Made by a program: the position numbers and the translations under genes. A stretch of DNA of 64,000 bases from Gnetum montanum (Eukaryota > Streptophyta > Gnetopsida > Gnetales > Gnetaceae): NCBI GenBank assembly GCA_015680685.1, contig MNCI01014738.1, positions 246,318 to 310,317 on the forward strand, given 5' to 3'. Numbering within the stretch: the first letter of the stretch is position 1; every line of letters begins with the position of its first letter. The notes under the pieces were generated by a model. It was not told the origin of the DNA, did not search any database, and saw only the letters and a program-made list of their open reading frames with translations. Shown piece by piece: positions 10,430 to 20,918 of the stretch.

Positions 10430-11896
10430 TCTAGAGAATGGGCAATTAGTGATTTCAATTGCACTAGAAAGCACTTTCAATCTTCAAAAATAGCTTCTTT
10501 GCTTAACTTCAAGTCCTTCGGCAAAGCTCCCCTTGCTAGAAAAGTAGCAGATCAAGCAAAAAGTAGGCTATGATGGCTACTACGCTATGCTATGCTATGT
10601 AGCATAGCATAGTGTAGCAATCATACAAGAAAAAAAATAGAAGGTGTCTCAAAAGCAAGATTAGCAAGTCACAATTGCAGTTAGCACAATCAAGCTTCAA
10701 GCAAAATCTTACAACCTTGAGAGAATGGAAGCAGCCGCTACCCGATGCTATGCTACGTAGCGTAGAATAGCATACCAAGGATGCAAAATCAGAAGAAACA
10801 CTACAACGCATGCCAAAGCTTCTAGCAAATGCAATTAACTTTGTAGCAAATTTCTTCTTCAAACTAGTGGCTACACTATGCTATGCTACATAGCGTAGCA
10901 CCATCTAGCAAGATACTACACTATGCCAAGCATGCTACATTGCATAGTGTACCACCATGTAGTAAGATGCTATGCTATGCTAAACATGCTACGCCCCACA
11001 GTGTAGCATAGCGTAGCATACGACTACGTTGCTTCAACATGCTCCACCCCTTGTCTACATCACTAGCGCGCATCTCCAGTTCTAACAGCATAATTGCAGC
11101 CTAACAAGCTCATCAATTAGCTTTGCATGCCCATGCAGCATAGACAAGCAACATCTTGCAAGTGCAAGACACGGGACACGTGTCATCCAAGCCTTACTTC
11201 ATGCACTCCCCTGGGCCTATAAATACCCTAACGAGTAACACTCGAAGGGTTGGCAAAAATTGGTGGTTGGTAAAGTTGGCGAATTTGAGCAAAGGTCAAT
11301 AATTTTGAGAAATTTTGAGCATTGTTGGTAGAAAGCTTGGCAAAAATTTAAGCAAGAACTCACTTAGCAATTAGCAAATTCTGTTCACTGTTCGCAAAAC
11401 CAGCCCCTTATTTTTAGTTAGCATCTTGTTAACAAGGTTGGCAAGTTGGCCTTGTAACATTCGGGCATTGTTGGCTTTTAAGTTTATGTTCAAGCACATT
11501 GTTGTCTTGCTTTGAACATCCTAGTTACTTTTGGGATCTCTGTGCTTCCCAGTGTTGCACAAACAATTGTATCCACTTTGGCAAAGTAAAGTCATAAACT
11601 TGAAGCGATGCACTTCCTAACTCTTACTTTCTTTTCTCGTTTATCATTGCATTTTGCATTGTTTTCGCTTCCTCGCATTTAACAATTTTTATCTTATGTT
11701 ATAAGCACCATTTTCCACTTTAAACATTTGCAAAAGATTATTGACACTAATTAAGTCCTTGTCTGATCCACCATACTGTTCAGGGCACCCTGTTTCCATT
11801 TAATCTAGCATGGCCCTCGCGTGAATATGGGGTTAAAACTATCATGATCGACGACCTCTCAGTTTTTTCTAGCCATCGATGTTTTTAGTCACTACA
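10430..11896 (+). repeat. LTR of element A (5' LTR, plus orientation)
   Basis: A long terminal repeat of the same family as those at 13.5, 30-39 and 43 kb. It contains dense GCTATGCTA/TAGCATAGC palindromes (10,570-11,010), a TATA box CCTATAAATACC at about 11,216-11,227, and an end GTCACTACA at 11,896 followed by a primer-site-like sequence. The 5' end does not show the usual TGAAACACC start, so the left border is approximate. It replaces the gag side of element 1 after the 10.2-10.4 kb tract, which suggests insertion into that element. Confidence 0.75.
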
Positions 11897-12295
11897 GTTT
11901 TTTGGTGCTATAAGGAGGGCCTTTAGTGTCCTTTTCTATGTTATATGGTAGTCCTATAAGCGTTTTGCACTCCGAAATGCATTAGCATAAACTTTACACC
12001 CTTTTGTAGTTGTTTACAAATCATGTGGTGCACATCGGTTGCTTTGACGGTTCCTTCGGAACCCTATAGGAGGTAAATCCTCTAATAGCCTTTTGTTTTA
12101 GGGTAGTCTTACATGCTTTCTATGCCCTCATACATGCTAGCATAAAATTTACATCCTTTTATGGTTGTTTACGCATTATGTAGTATAGATTGGTTTCTCC
12201 GACGATTCCTTTGGAATCCAGCAAGACATAAAGCCTTTGATTACCTTCCGATCTTCTCATTTTCCTCGTCTACAAACCCATTTAGCTTTGTGATA
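11897..12295 (+). promoter_or_regulatory. Primer-binding site and leader of element A
   Basis: Six bases after the LTR end comes TGGTGCTATAAGGAGGGCC (about 11,903-11,921). It begins with TGG as expected for pairing to a tRNA 3' CCA; I did not identify the tRNA. The same string, slightly changed, follows the LTRs of G (44,648) and H (57,690). The leader holds two diverged copies (about 12,025-12,080 and 12,170-12,235) of a leader repeat found in four or five copies in B and G. Confidence 0.65.
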
Positions 12296-13547
12296 ATGAC
12301 TACACCAAGCACTATTGCTAACACCTCTAATGTTGAGGTTCCCTTCATAGTTCAAGGCATCATAGGTGCTGAACAACCACTCAACCTAGGGCTGGGGCCA
12401 TGTTGATCCCTCAGGATCCAATACTGGGGACCTGAGGGCTTGGCCCAACAACACGAGCGATACAACTTCCTCTGCACAAAGGTGTAGGTAAATCTGCCCT
12501 TAGCTACGTAAGATTCTGAAGAGAAGTGTAGCTTCAAGTTCTTCTATTGCAATAGGAAGGAATTTATTCCCACTCCCAGTGTTTCCATCCCTTTAACGTA
12601 AACAAACCAATGGCTTCTAGATCAATTGATCAAGGTCCTTAGGCTTGGGGAGCCCCATGATATAGCGTCTCAGTATGATGAGTCTTTACAGGATGGATAG
12701 GAGGAGTTACATTCCTAATCCAATGGGGGGGGTCAAATCAACCCTTCCACCATCCCTCCTACCCCATCCTTTTGGACAAACCTACTGTCTATTGCTGCTC
12801 CCTTTACAATCATAGCTACATAGTCACAATCTGTAACACCACTAGCTACAGGAAGCCATTCCATGCATTCAACATATCAATAGGCCTACATTCTTATCTC
12901 TACTATAGTAACTACCCTTCCGTAATCTATTCATCAATCCATATTTTCTTCACAACACACACTAATTATGGCTACCCTGTCCTACATCCATGTTGTAGCT
13001 ACGTCACGGTTGCCTTCGGCTTCCACCTTCATTCCTGCATTCACGTTTGTCCCACCAATCATGGTGGGCCCAAGCCCATCCACATGGTGGACCCCATTCA
13101 CTTCTCCACCTATTCCATAGGTGATGCAAATGTCTAGCTATGCTAGCCACCAGACATACCAGGTCCCACAGATGGTACAACCAAGTGTGGAACCATTGTC
13201 TGCTCCACTAGCCACACAAGTGGCATAACCCCCAGCATAATCTATAGCTACTACTCGAATAGCACCAGCTACCAGGTGGTGGATGCCACAAGTAGCATCG
13301 TTTACATGGGTTGGCCCAATGGCACCACCAATGGGTCATGTTGCTTCCCCTACCACTCCACAGATGGGAGCTGCTTCGGTAGTTCCCCAACCATCTACTT
13401 CATCCCTAGGTCTGGACCAAGCATTCCAACTTATCTAGACCCTTAATGAGAAAATAAAATGCCTCAAGGTTGTCAGGTCTGATATGGTACAAGTCATGGA
13501 ATTCTACCAAGATGATTCCATCATCCCAGCAATCCCTGCATTAACCT
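12296..13547 (+). pseudogene. Gag N-terminal half of element A
   Basis: The gag start is ATGACTACACCAAGC. The predicted N-terminus shares VEVPF...VQG...GAEQPLN with gag of B and G. A proline- and threonine-rich, low-complexity middle part is broken by stops, followed by the stretch MVQVMEFYQDDS...AIPALTL just before the Retrotrans_gag domain. The frame is cut at AACCT (13,543-13,547) by insertion of element B. The next codons resume at 31,523. Many stops and shifts make it non-functional. Confidence 0.8.
13543..13547 (+). repeat. Target-site duplication AACCT, left of element B
   Basis: AACCT stands immediately before the LTR terminus TGCAGCGATC, and again after the other LTR terminus (31,518-31,522). 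Comparison with gag of G shows the gag reading continues across the two flanks. Confidence 0.85.
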
Positions 13548-15166
13548 TGCAGCGATCAAAAATGTCAGTGGCTGGAACACACCGAGTGGTTGGTGGGCAT
13601 GATAGTTTTGACCCCATACCCACTGGAGGATCATGTTGGGTGTGTGTGTGGATACAGGGTGCCCTGAACGGTCTGGTCGATTAGACAGGGACTTAATTGG
13701 CATCTACATAGCCTTTTGCAAAATATGGTTTAGAAAATGAGAATGAAAATATGGCGTAATGCTTGACAGTAAATAAGGCAAAAAAAATAGTGTACAATTC
13801 TGTAAAGTAGAAAAAGTAAAATTCAGTTAGAAACATGCACCTCTCCGAAGCTACAAGTTTTCTCTGTTGAGGTGGATACAGTCGGTTGCATAGCATGATG
13901 AACTGTAGAGATCCTAGGAATAACTAGGACGTGTGGAGCAAAACAGATTGTGTGCTTGGGCATGGCTTTAGGTGCTGACAATATGGGAATTCTAGCAAGG
14001 TGGTAGAAAGGGGATGGAGTAGAATGCTTGCTGAACGAGCTAACTGTTTCTAGCTTCGAACAGAAAGCTTACAGTGCTTGATGTTACAATGTGCAGGAAA
14101 GAGAACTTGAATGCCAGAGGAAAAGTCAAGGAATCAGGTAGAATTCCTCACTTTTTGAATGTTTCTTCTTGAAAAAAATTTTGAACCATTTGAATGCTAC
14201 TTTTTGGGGTATTTATAGGAATAAGGGCATGTGAAAGGGGTAGTTTGATGCCACATGCCCTGGGCCCACATTGACTCACTAGCGCCACATGTGCCATGTA
14301 TGACCATTGGATCTACCAGATCGTTGTAGTATGAACCAGCTATGCCATAACTACAAGCCTACCATGTTGTAATTGCACCATCAGTGTCTAGACACATGTG
14401 CCAATGGTCTAATTAGGTGAAGTGCATTGATGTCGCACAACCACTCTCATGCCTTACTATGCTTTGTAGCGTAGCATGCTTGGCATAGCATAGCACCTTG
14501 CCATGCATTCCGTTACATATGTGTTGCCTGCTTGCTACACTACGTAGCATAGCAATTGACCTTAGTCATGAAAACCTTGCCGATTTGGAAACTTTGTTTC
14601 CTGCGATGCAAGACTTGCAAACTTTGTCGATTCTGCCCTTTAAGCTACGTTTTGTCTCTTTCATAGGTTTGCTACACCTCATTACGCCATGTAGCTCAGC
14701 ATAGCATAGCAGCAAACATGGTCTACTACTTCTTGATGGAAAGGGACATTGTTGAAGGACTTGAAATTAGGTGTGGGGATTGGCTGTGAGGCTTTTGCCA
14801 TACTACGCTATGTCACGTGGTGTAGTGTAGCATAGCAATCCATTCTGCAATCATCTTTTGAAGCTTTCTATGCTACATAGCAAGGCATAGCAGACTTCGT
14901 AACTTAGAAAACTTGGCAAACTATTTCGTGCATTAGAAATTCTGCTGCCAACTCTGTGCATCTTCTCTAAGCAGGATGTTGGTTGGGCAGGCTACTTAAG
15001 TGGACAGGTAGGATGACCCGTAGAGCTTGTCTACACCTAAAGTAGAAAATTTTCTAAACTAGCCAGCCCATATTTAGAGTGTTCTCCTCCCAGAGAACTA
15101 CTGTGTTTGTGCGAATTGCAAGCCCTAGTAAACCAAGAATGATTTTGAATTTTTTGGAGTGTTTCA
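13548..15166 (-). repeat. 3' LTR of element B
   Basis: 1,619 bases. In element orientation it starts TGAAACACTCC at 15,166 and ends at the TGCAGCGATC border on the plus strand. The TATA box is CCTATAAATAC (reverse complement of 14,210-14,220), about 950 bases into the LTR. The U3 part holds GCTATGCTA/TAGCATAGC palindromes at 14,455-14,890. Confidence 0.85.
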
Positions 15167-15186
15167 TTGGCCCCTCTTTTTCAACA
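15167..15186 (-). other. Polypurine tract of element B
   Basis: On the element strand GAAAAAGAGGGGCCAA directly precedes the LTR start TGAAACAC. Element C has the same sequence with one change next to its LTR (39,273-39,290). This is the expected place and composition for plus-strand priming. Confidence 0.85.
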
Positions 15187-15456
15187 TCTAGAGAACAGGC
15201 TCAATAGACATCAACAAAGAATACAAAACACCATAGTAGGAAAAATGTCGATGTTGTCACTTGGTGAGTGTCAAGATGTTGCTTGGCCACACTTGCAAGT
15301 GTTGCATTGGTTTTGCAAAGGTTAAGGCAGAGAGCAAAGATGATGTTTAGCAAAGTCCCTCATCAAAATGCTCTGAGGGATTCCTTCATAATTTCATCTT
15401 TGGCTGGCGCTATTCTTCAACCTCTCATTGGATAGGTACTTCCTTCATAGGATGAT

Positions 15457-15952
15457 TCACGTTACATCCATGAAAGGTTTTAACCTGCCTATAATTACTT
15501 TCCATACAGTGAGTTTTGCTACGCACGTCATGGAATTTGCACTCTGAAGTAGTTGAGCTAGTCGAGGCACTTGCTTCGTGATGCTGTAGCATTTTCTACT
15601 GTGGCAAGCTATGCCCGTAGGGGCAAAGGTCTTGCTAGCTGCTGGCATTGTTGAAGCTGTTGGGCATCGTCACTAGTGTGTGATGTCCAAAGCAAGAAGG
15701 CTAGCAATGCCCTTGGTAGCACCGGTGTTGTTGTGAGTGCAAATGCACTGGAATCCCTGGCAAGGGTGCATGTTCTTAGTTCAGCTAAGGGATCAGCTAC
15801 GACATAGCTAAACGTCGCATGAGCCAAGGCATTGGTAGGGAGCTAGAGCATAACAATATTATGTCTGGGCCACAATACTGCTAGAACTCTAGCTGCGGGA
15901 ACTAGCCCAGGAACTATCATTAGAGCAATGGGCCGTGGCGATGGTAGGTTTA
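15457..15952 (-). pseudogene. Conserved open frames in the 3' region of element B
   Basis: Between integrase and the 3' LTR, a frame running from about 15,952 to 15,609 encodes PIALMIVPGLVP...FSYVVADPLAELRTCT...LLAFLLWTSHT, with one CAG-to-TAG stop near 15,847. An overlapping second frame (15,648-15,457) encodes AASKTFAPTG...VPRLAQLLQSANSMTC. Element C has both frames with the same residues, and its first frame is open for 141 codons. No family was recognised. A real extra ORF or merely well-conserved 3' UTR are both possible. Confidence 0.4.
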
Positions 15953-16139
15953 GAGGGCCAGTAAAATGCCATACGGAATCTTCAGAGGGTCAGCATCATG
16001 CCAAGGGTGGCAGTGTCATGTATGTCCTAGACCATGTTCTCATTGTGTCATGAACTACATTCTGGAGCTATGATGTCCCACCCACACGTCAGCATCGTGC
16101 ATGCTTGTCTAATGTGTACTAGGCATAGATGCATGCTGG

Positions 16140-16488
16140 GGATGTGATGCAAACCCAGTTTAAGCTCTTGGTAGACCATGTGCTGGTTTAAGGTTCCAGT
16201 GAACTGTTGTATTGGTTTAAGGTCCCAGTAGACTGTACATGCCATTTTATCATTGTAGTAGATGAGCCATGCCAATTTTGTGTCATGGTGGACTAGTAGT
16301 GCCAATTTTACATTGTAGAGGATGGTTGCTGCTAGTTTAACATCGTGGCAGATGCTGGTCAATGTTGCTAGTTTATCGTCATTGCAAACACTACTAAGTG
16401 TTGCTAGTTTATCATCATTGTAGACGCTACTCAGTGCTGGTGCTAGTTTATCGTCGTAGCAGATAGTGCTTGTTGTTGTTGTTGTGCT
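16140..16488. repeat. Dyad-repeat tract after integrase, element B
   Basis: About ten diverged units, such as GTTTAAGGTCCCAGTAGACTG and GCTAGTTTATCGTCATTGCA, begin right after the integrase stop. Element C has the matching tract at 40,285-40,660. Arms are mostly GTC/GAC. Confidence 0.75.
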
Positions 16489-17720
16489 TTAGATATAGTA
16501 CAGCTTGATATACGAGTGATTCACTAGGTTGGCAAACTCGTTGTCGTCCATGTCCGCTAGCTTGAAGTATCCATTTTCGAAGGCTTTAGTGACCATGTAG
16601 GGACCTTCCCAGTTGGCTGAGAATTTGCTCACATGCTCATGGATGGCCTTGAGGATGAGTTCTCCCTTCTGCATTGGCCATCAATGTGGGTCTACACGGT
16701 GCTTCTGCAGCTATTTGTTTTGGTAGTACTCGATGCATCTCAGCGTCTGTGCACACTCCTCCTCCACTGAGTCGAGGTCAATGGTTCATGACTCATTGTT
16801 CTGGGCTTCACTCATGACATTCGCGAGGATCATCCAAAGTTATGGTACCTACAACTCAAGAGGCAATACAACTTAAAATCCATAAACAAGACTATAAGGG
16901 GTCTTACTTGTTGCAGTTTTGCACGTCATTCGGTAGACCCACAGAACATAGAGAATTTGCTCATGCCATCGCCTCTTGTTGTTGTTAAGCATCCACTTCA
17001 GCAAGTTGATGATGGACTTATTTGTAGCCTCTGCTTGCCCTTTCACCTACTAATAATAAGGGGAAGAAAATGATTTTTTAATGCCTATATTGCTACAGAA
17101 GGTTCGAGTTTCCATACTACTGAACTGTGGCCCATTGTCGATCACAATAGTCATTGGAAGTCCAAACCTTGTTACAATGTTGTCAAGGATAAAATGGCAG
17201 ATTTGCTAAGATGTCATTTTCCTCAAGGGAATAGCTTCCACCCACTTGGTAAAATACTCAGTGGCAATGATAATGAAGCTATGCCCTGCAGAGGACTTAG
17301 GCGTGATAGGCCCTATGAGGTCTAATCCCCATCGTTGGAAGGGCCACATGATTTACGTTGGGTGTAGGTCTATAGGTGAAACATGTATGAGATTTTCATA
17401 TCTCTAGCACATGTCACATGTTTTGACTTTCGATAGGTAGTTGCACTCCATGTGGGGCCAGTAGTACCCTAGGTGTCTAATTTTGGTAGCCATAGCCTTG
17501 GGTGCTATGTGTCCACTGCACAGCCCCTCATGAACTTCATTAACTACCTTCTACGCTTGCTTGCCACCCACGCATGCCAGCAATATCCCATCATAGGAAC
17601 GTTGGCACAAGGCGTTATTTCTCATGAGCACATATTACCAGGCACACTTGCAAATTGCATCTCTCTGGATAGATGTCAATCCACCTAGGGGATTGCCATG
17701 CTATAGATAAGTTTTAATGT
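16489..17720 (-). pseudogene. Integrase of element B
   Basis: Ty3/gypsy integrase, which inserts the cDNA into the host genome. From N to C: an HHCC zinc-binding region (HIAPKAMATKIRHLGYYWPH, then CDMC) at about 17,530-17,390; then the catalytic core with GLDLIGP, VIDNGPQF (about 17,140) and KGQAEATN (17,028-17,045), giving D, D and E; then a GPY module (ANWEGPYMV, about 16,620-16,590) and the end NHSYIKLYYI. No chromodomain follows, so this is not a chromovirus. Several TAG stops interrupt it, for example after CDMC, where element C keeps CQR. All three catalytic residues are still visible. Confidence 0.85.
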
Positions 17721-17859
17721 TGGCATTCCACTCTTGGGTATCCGTAGCACTAATAGAAGCCACATGTTTCACCTAAGTGATAGGCTCTGTGCATCCTATA
17801 ATCGAGGTTGGCAGGTTTGCCAAGGAATGTGATCAAATGTTTAACACAAGGGTAGCTAA

Positions 17860-18837
17860 GGCATCTACCACGATCTTCTCATTGCGTGGCATGTATTTCA
17901 CATCTATGGTTTCAAATTTCTTAAGCCGGATTTTTGCTAGATCGCAGTAGGGTTGCAGGTGTGTAGCCTTGTAGGCGTAGACCTCAGTGATTTGATTCAT
18001 GACTAGTTGTGAATCTCCCTAGATTTCTAGGTGTTGTATGTGCAGTGCTCAAGTAGTTAAGAGGCCTCTAAGTAGCCCCTTGTATTCTGCCATGTTGTTG
18101 ATGCAAGAGAATGCAAATTGATAAGTAGATGGATGCATTTCCCTAGACGGGAATGTGATTATGGTAGCGGCACTACCTCCTCGTGCGGTTGAGGCACCAT
18201 CGAAATGTAAGGTGACTTCGAGGTGCTATGGGACAATGTTGACATTGCTAACGTATTTGTCTGGGAATTTGGGGTCTATGGTTGCTTGGTCGTCGACTAG
18301 AGAGGCCATGAGTTGGGTCGCTATGGCTTGACCCTTTGTTGATGATTGATTTACATAGCGTAAATCGAACTCCATTGTTATTGCCTTCCATCAGGCTATC
18401 TTGCTACTTTTGTATAAGTTGTTAGTGATAGCCTAGAGTATATTGCTTTTCCAAATGATGTTGGTTGTACTACGGAATAGGTAATGCCACCATTTTTTTA
18501 GTACGAACACTAAGGGCAGGTAATTCCTCTTCACTTCATTATACTTTACCTCATGGGCTATTAGTGCATGACTCAGATAGTACACTGGTATCTCAGAACC
18601 GTCATCTCATTTCTGACATAGTAGTGCCATGATAGATGTGTCAAAGGTGGCAAGGTAGATAAAGAAGTGTTTATCCCTTTGTGGCAGATGCACAGTCGAG
18701 AGGTGTGAGAGCTCCTTCTTCAGGTCGTTGAAGGCTTGTTGACACTGGGTTGTCCATTTGAAGTTAACCCCCTTCTTCAAAAGATGTTGCATAGGGTGTA
18801 ACTTATCGATCAACCTTGCTATAAACCTTCGAATGAA
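17860..18837 (-). pseudogene. RNase H pair of element B (RT-linked plus archaeal-type)
   Basis: The first part (18,813-18,380) follows RT directly and holds the usual tether and RNase H1 region (HLLKKGVNF, QQAFNDLKKELS, VYYLSHALIAHEVKYNEVKRN). The second part (about 18,215-17,860) is an archaeal-type RNase H with LHFDGAS, AEYKGLLRGLL, GDSQLVMNQ and a final DALATL. The carboxylates D, E, D and D are visible. Two RNase H domains in tandem are the accepted hallmark of Tat elements. TAG stops interrupt both parts. Confidence 0.82.
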
Positions 18838-19980
18838 TTACACTCTACCTTGAAAACCATGTAACTCCTTAAGGTTTGTGGGAGGCGCTAGGTTGACGAT
18901 GGCCTTGACTTTGTTAGGGTCTACCCGTATTTCACCCTCCGATACTACAAACCCTAACATGCATCCAATTTTCACCTCGAAGATGCAGTTCTTAGGATTA
19001 AGGTGTAAGTCATGCATTTGGCAGCATTCGAGGACTACCCCTAGATTGCATGGGTGATCAGATGTCTCCTTGGACTTGACTGCTATATCATCCACATTGT
19101 TGTTTAATGTTTCTAGGGTGTAGTCACTGAAAATGTAAGTCATGGTTCGCTGGTAGGTTTCTCCAGCATTCTTAAGCCCAAAAGGTATCATGGTATAGCA
19201 GAAGGTCCCCCATGGAGTCATGAAGGTTGTTGGTAGTTGGTGCTCCGAGTTAATGCAGATTTGGTTGTATCCAGAGAAACCATCCATAAATGATAGCAAA
19301 GCATGGCCAACCATGGTGTCAATGAGCTGATCAATGCTTGTGAGTGGGAAGTTGTCTTTGATTGTTGCCTTGTTCAATTCCTGGAAGTCTATACAGATTC
19401 GTATTCCTCTCATTTTCTTCAAAACCACAACAATGTTGGATACCCACTCTGAAGAGTGAACCACGTGGATGAAACCTGCTTGGTATATCTTGGTGATTTC
19501 ATCCCTCATGGCTAGTGTGATTTCTGGCTTAACTTTGCAAGCCTTCTACTTGACTACCTTCATGTGTGGGTGTAGGATGATGTCATGCTGAATCAGCCAT
19601 AGATCTAGACCCAACATGTTGCTATATGACCATGTGAAGACATTGATGTTGTCTTGAAGAATCTTAGCTACATTTTTACATGTTTGCGTGTCTAGGAGGG
19701 AGCTGAGTTTCAATGTCTTCACCTCCCCTTTTGACGTGGTGACGGGCGTCTCAACTAGGGGATCCTCAGTTACATCCCCGACCTCTAAGTCTAGGGCTTG
19801 GACCAGATGCTTAGGACAATCTAGGGATGCTTCTAAGGATGCTATGGTGCTAGTTGTGGTTGACCCTAGTCGATCATGTTGGGGTTCAACTATCTTGGGA
19901 GCTTGCCCTGTGCGCCTACTAATGTTAAAGGAATGGAAACGTTGTGATGGATTTCCATCTTTTACTTGACCTACCAACAT
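18838..19980 (-). pseudogene. Reverse transcriptase of element B
   Basis: A 144-codon N-terminal open stretch (19,980-19,546) holds EASLDCPKHLVQALDLEVGDVT and FTWSYSNMLGLD. A stop follows at VVK-stop-KACKVKPE, where related elements have glutamine. A 223-codon open stretch (19,509-18,838) covers the catalytic fingers and palm: IRICIDFQELNKATIK (residues 36-51), FMDGFSGYNQI (first catalytic Asp, residue 76), IPFGLKNAG, and NVDDIAVKS at 138-146. The YVDD box reads NVDD (19,087-19,098), so the tyrosine beside the two catalytic aspartates is lost. Upstream is a pyrimidine-rich stretch ending TTGGTAG that could be a 3' splice site. Confidence 0.9.
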
Positions 19981-20089
19981 AAAATGAAAGCCTGGTTAAG
20001 AGCTCTTTATCAACAGATATTGAGTGTAATAAAAATTTGAAAAATAGTGACGTGATGCAATTCGTGAGGTGTTACGATATAAAGATTGC

Positions 20090-20590
20090 AAGTTTGCTAG
20101 TTTAGGATCATGGCAAACCACTAAGGCATAAGAGTGCAGAACTACTAAAGGTGTAAACTACTGATGCGAAGTGTAAAGCTGTGTAACAGTTGATATGCGA
20201 GTGCCAAACTACTAGTTTAATGTCATTTTGAACTATCAAATTGTGACATGCAAAATCTTAATATACAAAATAATAGTATGAGAAATGGGGAACTTCAAGT
20301 ATGCAAAATGTGCAAATACAAACTGTAGACATGAAAACACAAAATCGCTAGAAATTTTGACGCTGCCAATGTGGAAGGAGATACAAAAATCGCCCATGTA
20401 AGAATGTGGTGTTGTTAGTTTAACATCATTGCGGACCAGTAATGTAACAAGTCAAAACTGCTAGTTTAGGGTTTTTTTAGACCGTTAGAGGTGAAACTAC
20501 GCTAGGGTTGCTAGTTTAAGGTCTTTTTGAACCAGTTGTATTTTGATTGCTAGGATTGCTAGTTTAAGGTCTTTTCAAACCCTTAATCAA
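20090..20590 (+). repeat. Dyad-repeat tract between RT and antisense gene (element B)
   Basis: About six units, for example TTAGTTTAACATCATTGCGG, CTAGTTTAAGGTCTTTTTGA and CTAGTTTAAGGTCTTTTCAA, each followed by ACC or CCC. It lies just upstream of the antisense gene's promoter, matching 4,730-5,130. Confidence 0.78.
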
Positions 20591-20694
20591 AAACAAATAT
20601 AATTTTTTTTTTCGGAAGGCAAGTAGTTGTCTTGAAGCATGTCAAGGCTTTAATGCTAATAGTGCCTTAATGTCATGGTGAGCATGCTATGATG

Positions 20695-20918
20695 TACAGC
20701 ATGCTTCGCATTAATTGAAGAGAGAGAGGAGAAAGTTTCCCCAACTTGGAATTATGACCATAAATAGGCACTAAACCCTAGCACTTTTTCCATTTTCACT
20801 ATAAAAGCATAGAGCCCACATCGGAGCACAAGGCGATTTTAGAGCGTGGAGCAATCGTGTTAATTGAATAGTAAGGCAAGCTTTTTACAGCAAAGGGTGT
20901 AAATCTGTAAGCAGGATA
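20695..20918 (+). promoter_or_regulatory. Probable promoter and 5' UTR of antisense gene, copy 2
   Basis: The TATA-like CATAAATAGG is at 20,759-20,768, about 150 bases before the ATG. The conserved GA-rich block (CGCATTAATTGAAGAGAGAGAGG then AAAGTTTCC, 20,707-20,740) precedes it. Shared strings after the TATA (GAGCACA, GAGC) also match copy 1. Confidence 0.6.

Noticed and set aside
12772-13137. A 121-codon tyrosine- and histidine-rich frame
   Set aside because: It lies out of frame in the low-complexity proline- and threonine-rich part of gag and has no counterpart kept in other gag copies.
20090-20590. Regularly recurring short repeats that could suggest a CRISPR array
   Set aside because: Units are diverged, spacing is irregular, and the same tracts recur at fixed positions in plant retrotransposons. 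There are no cas genes and the sequence context is plant.
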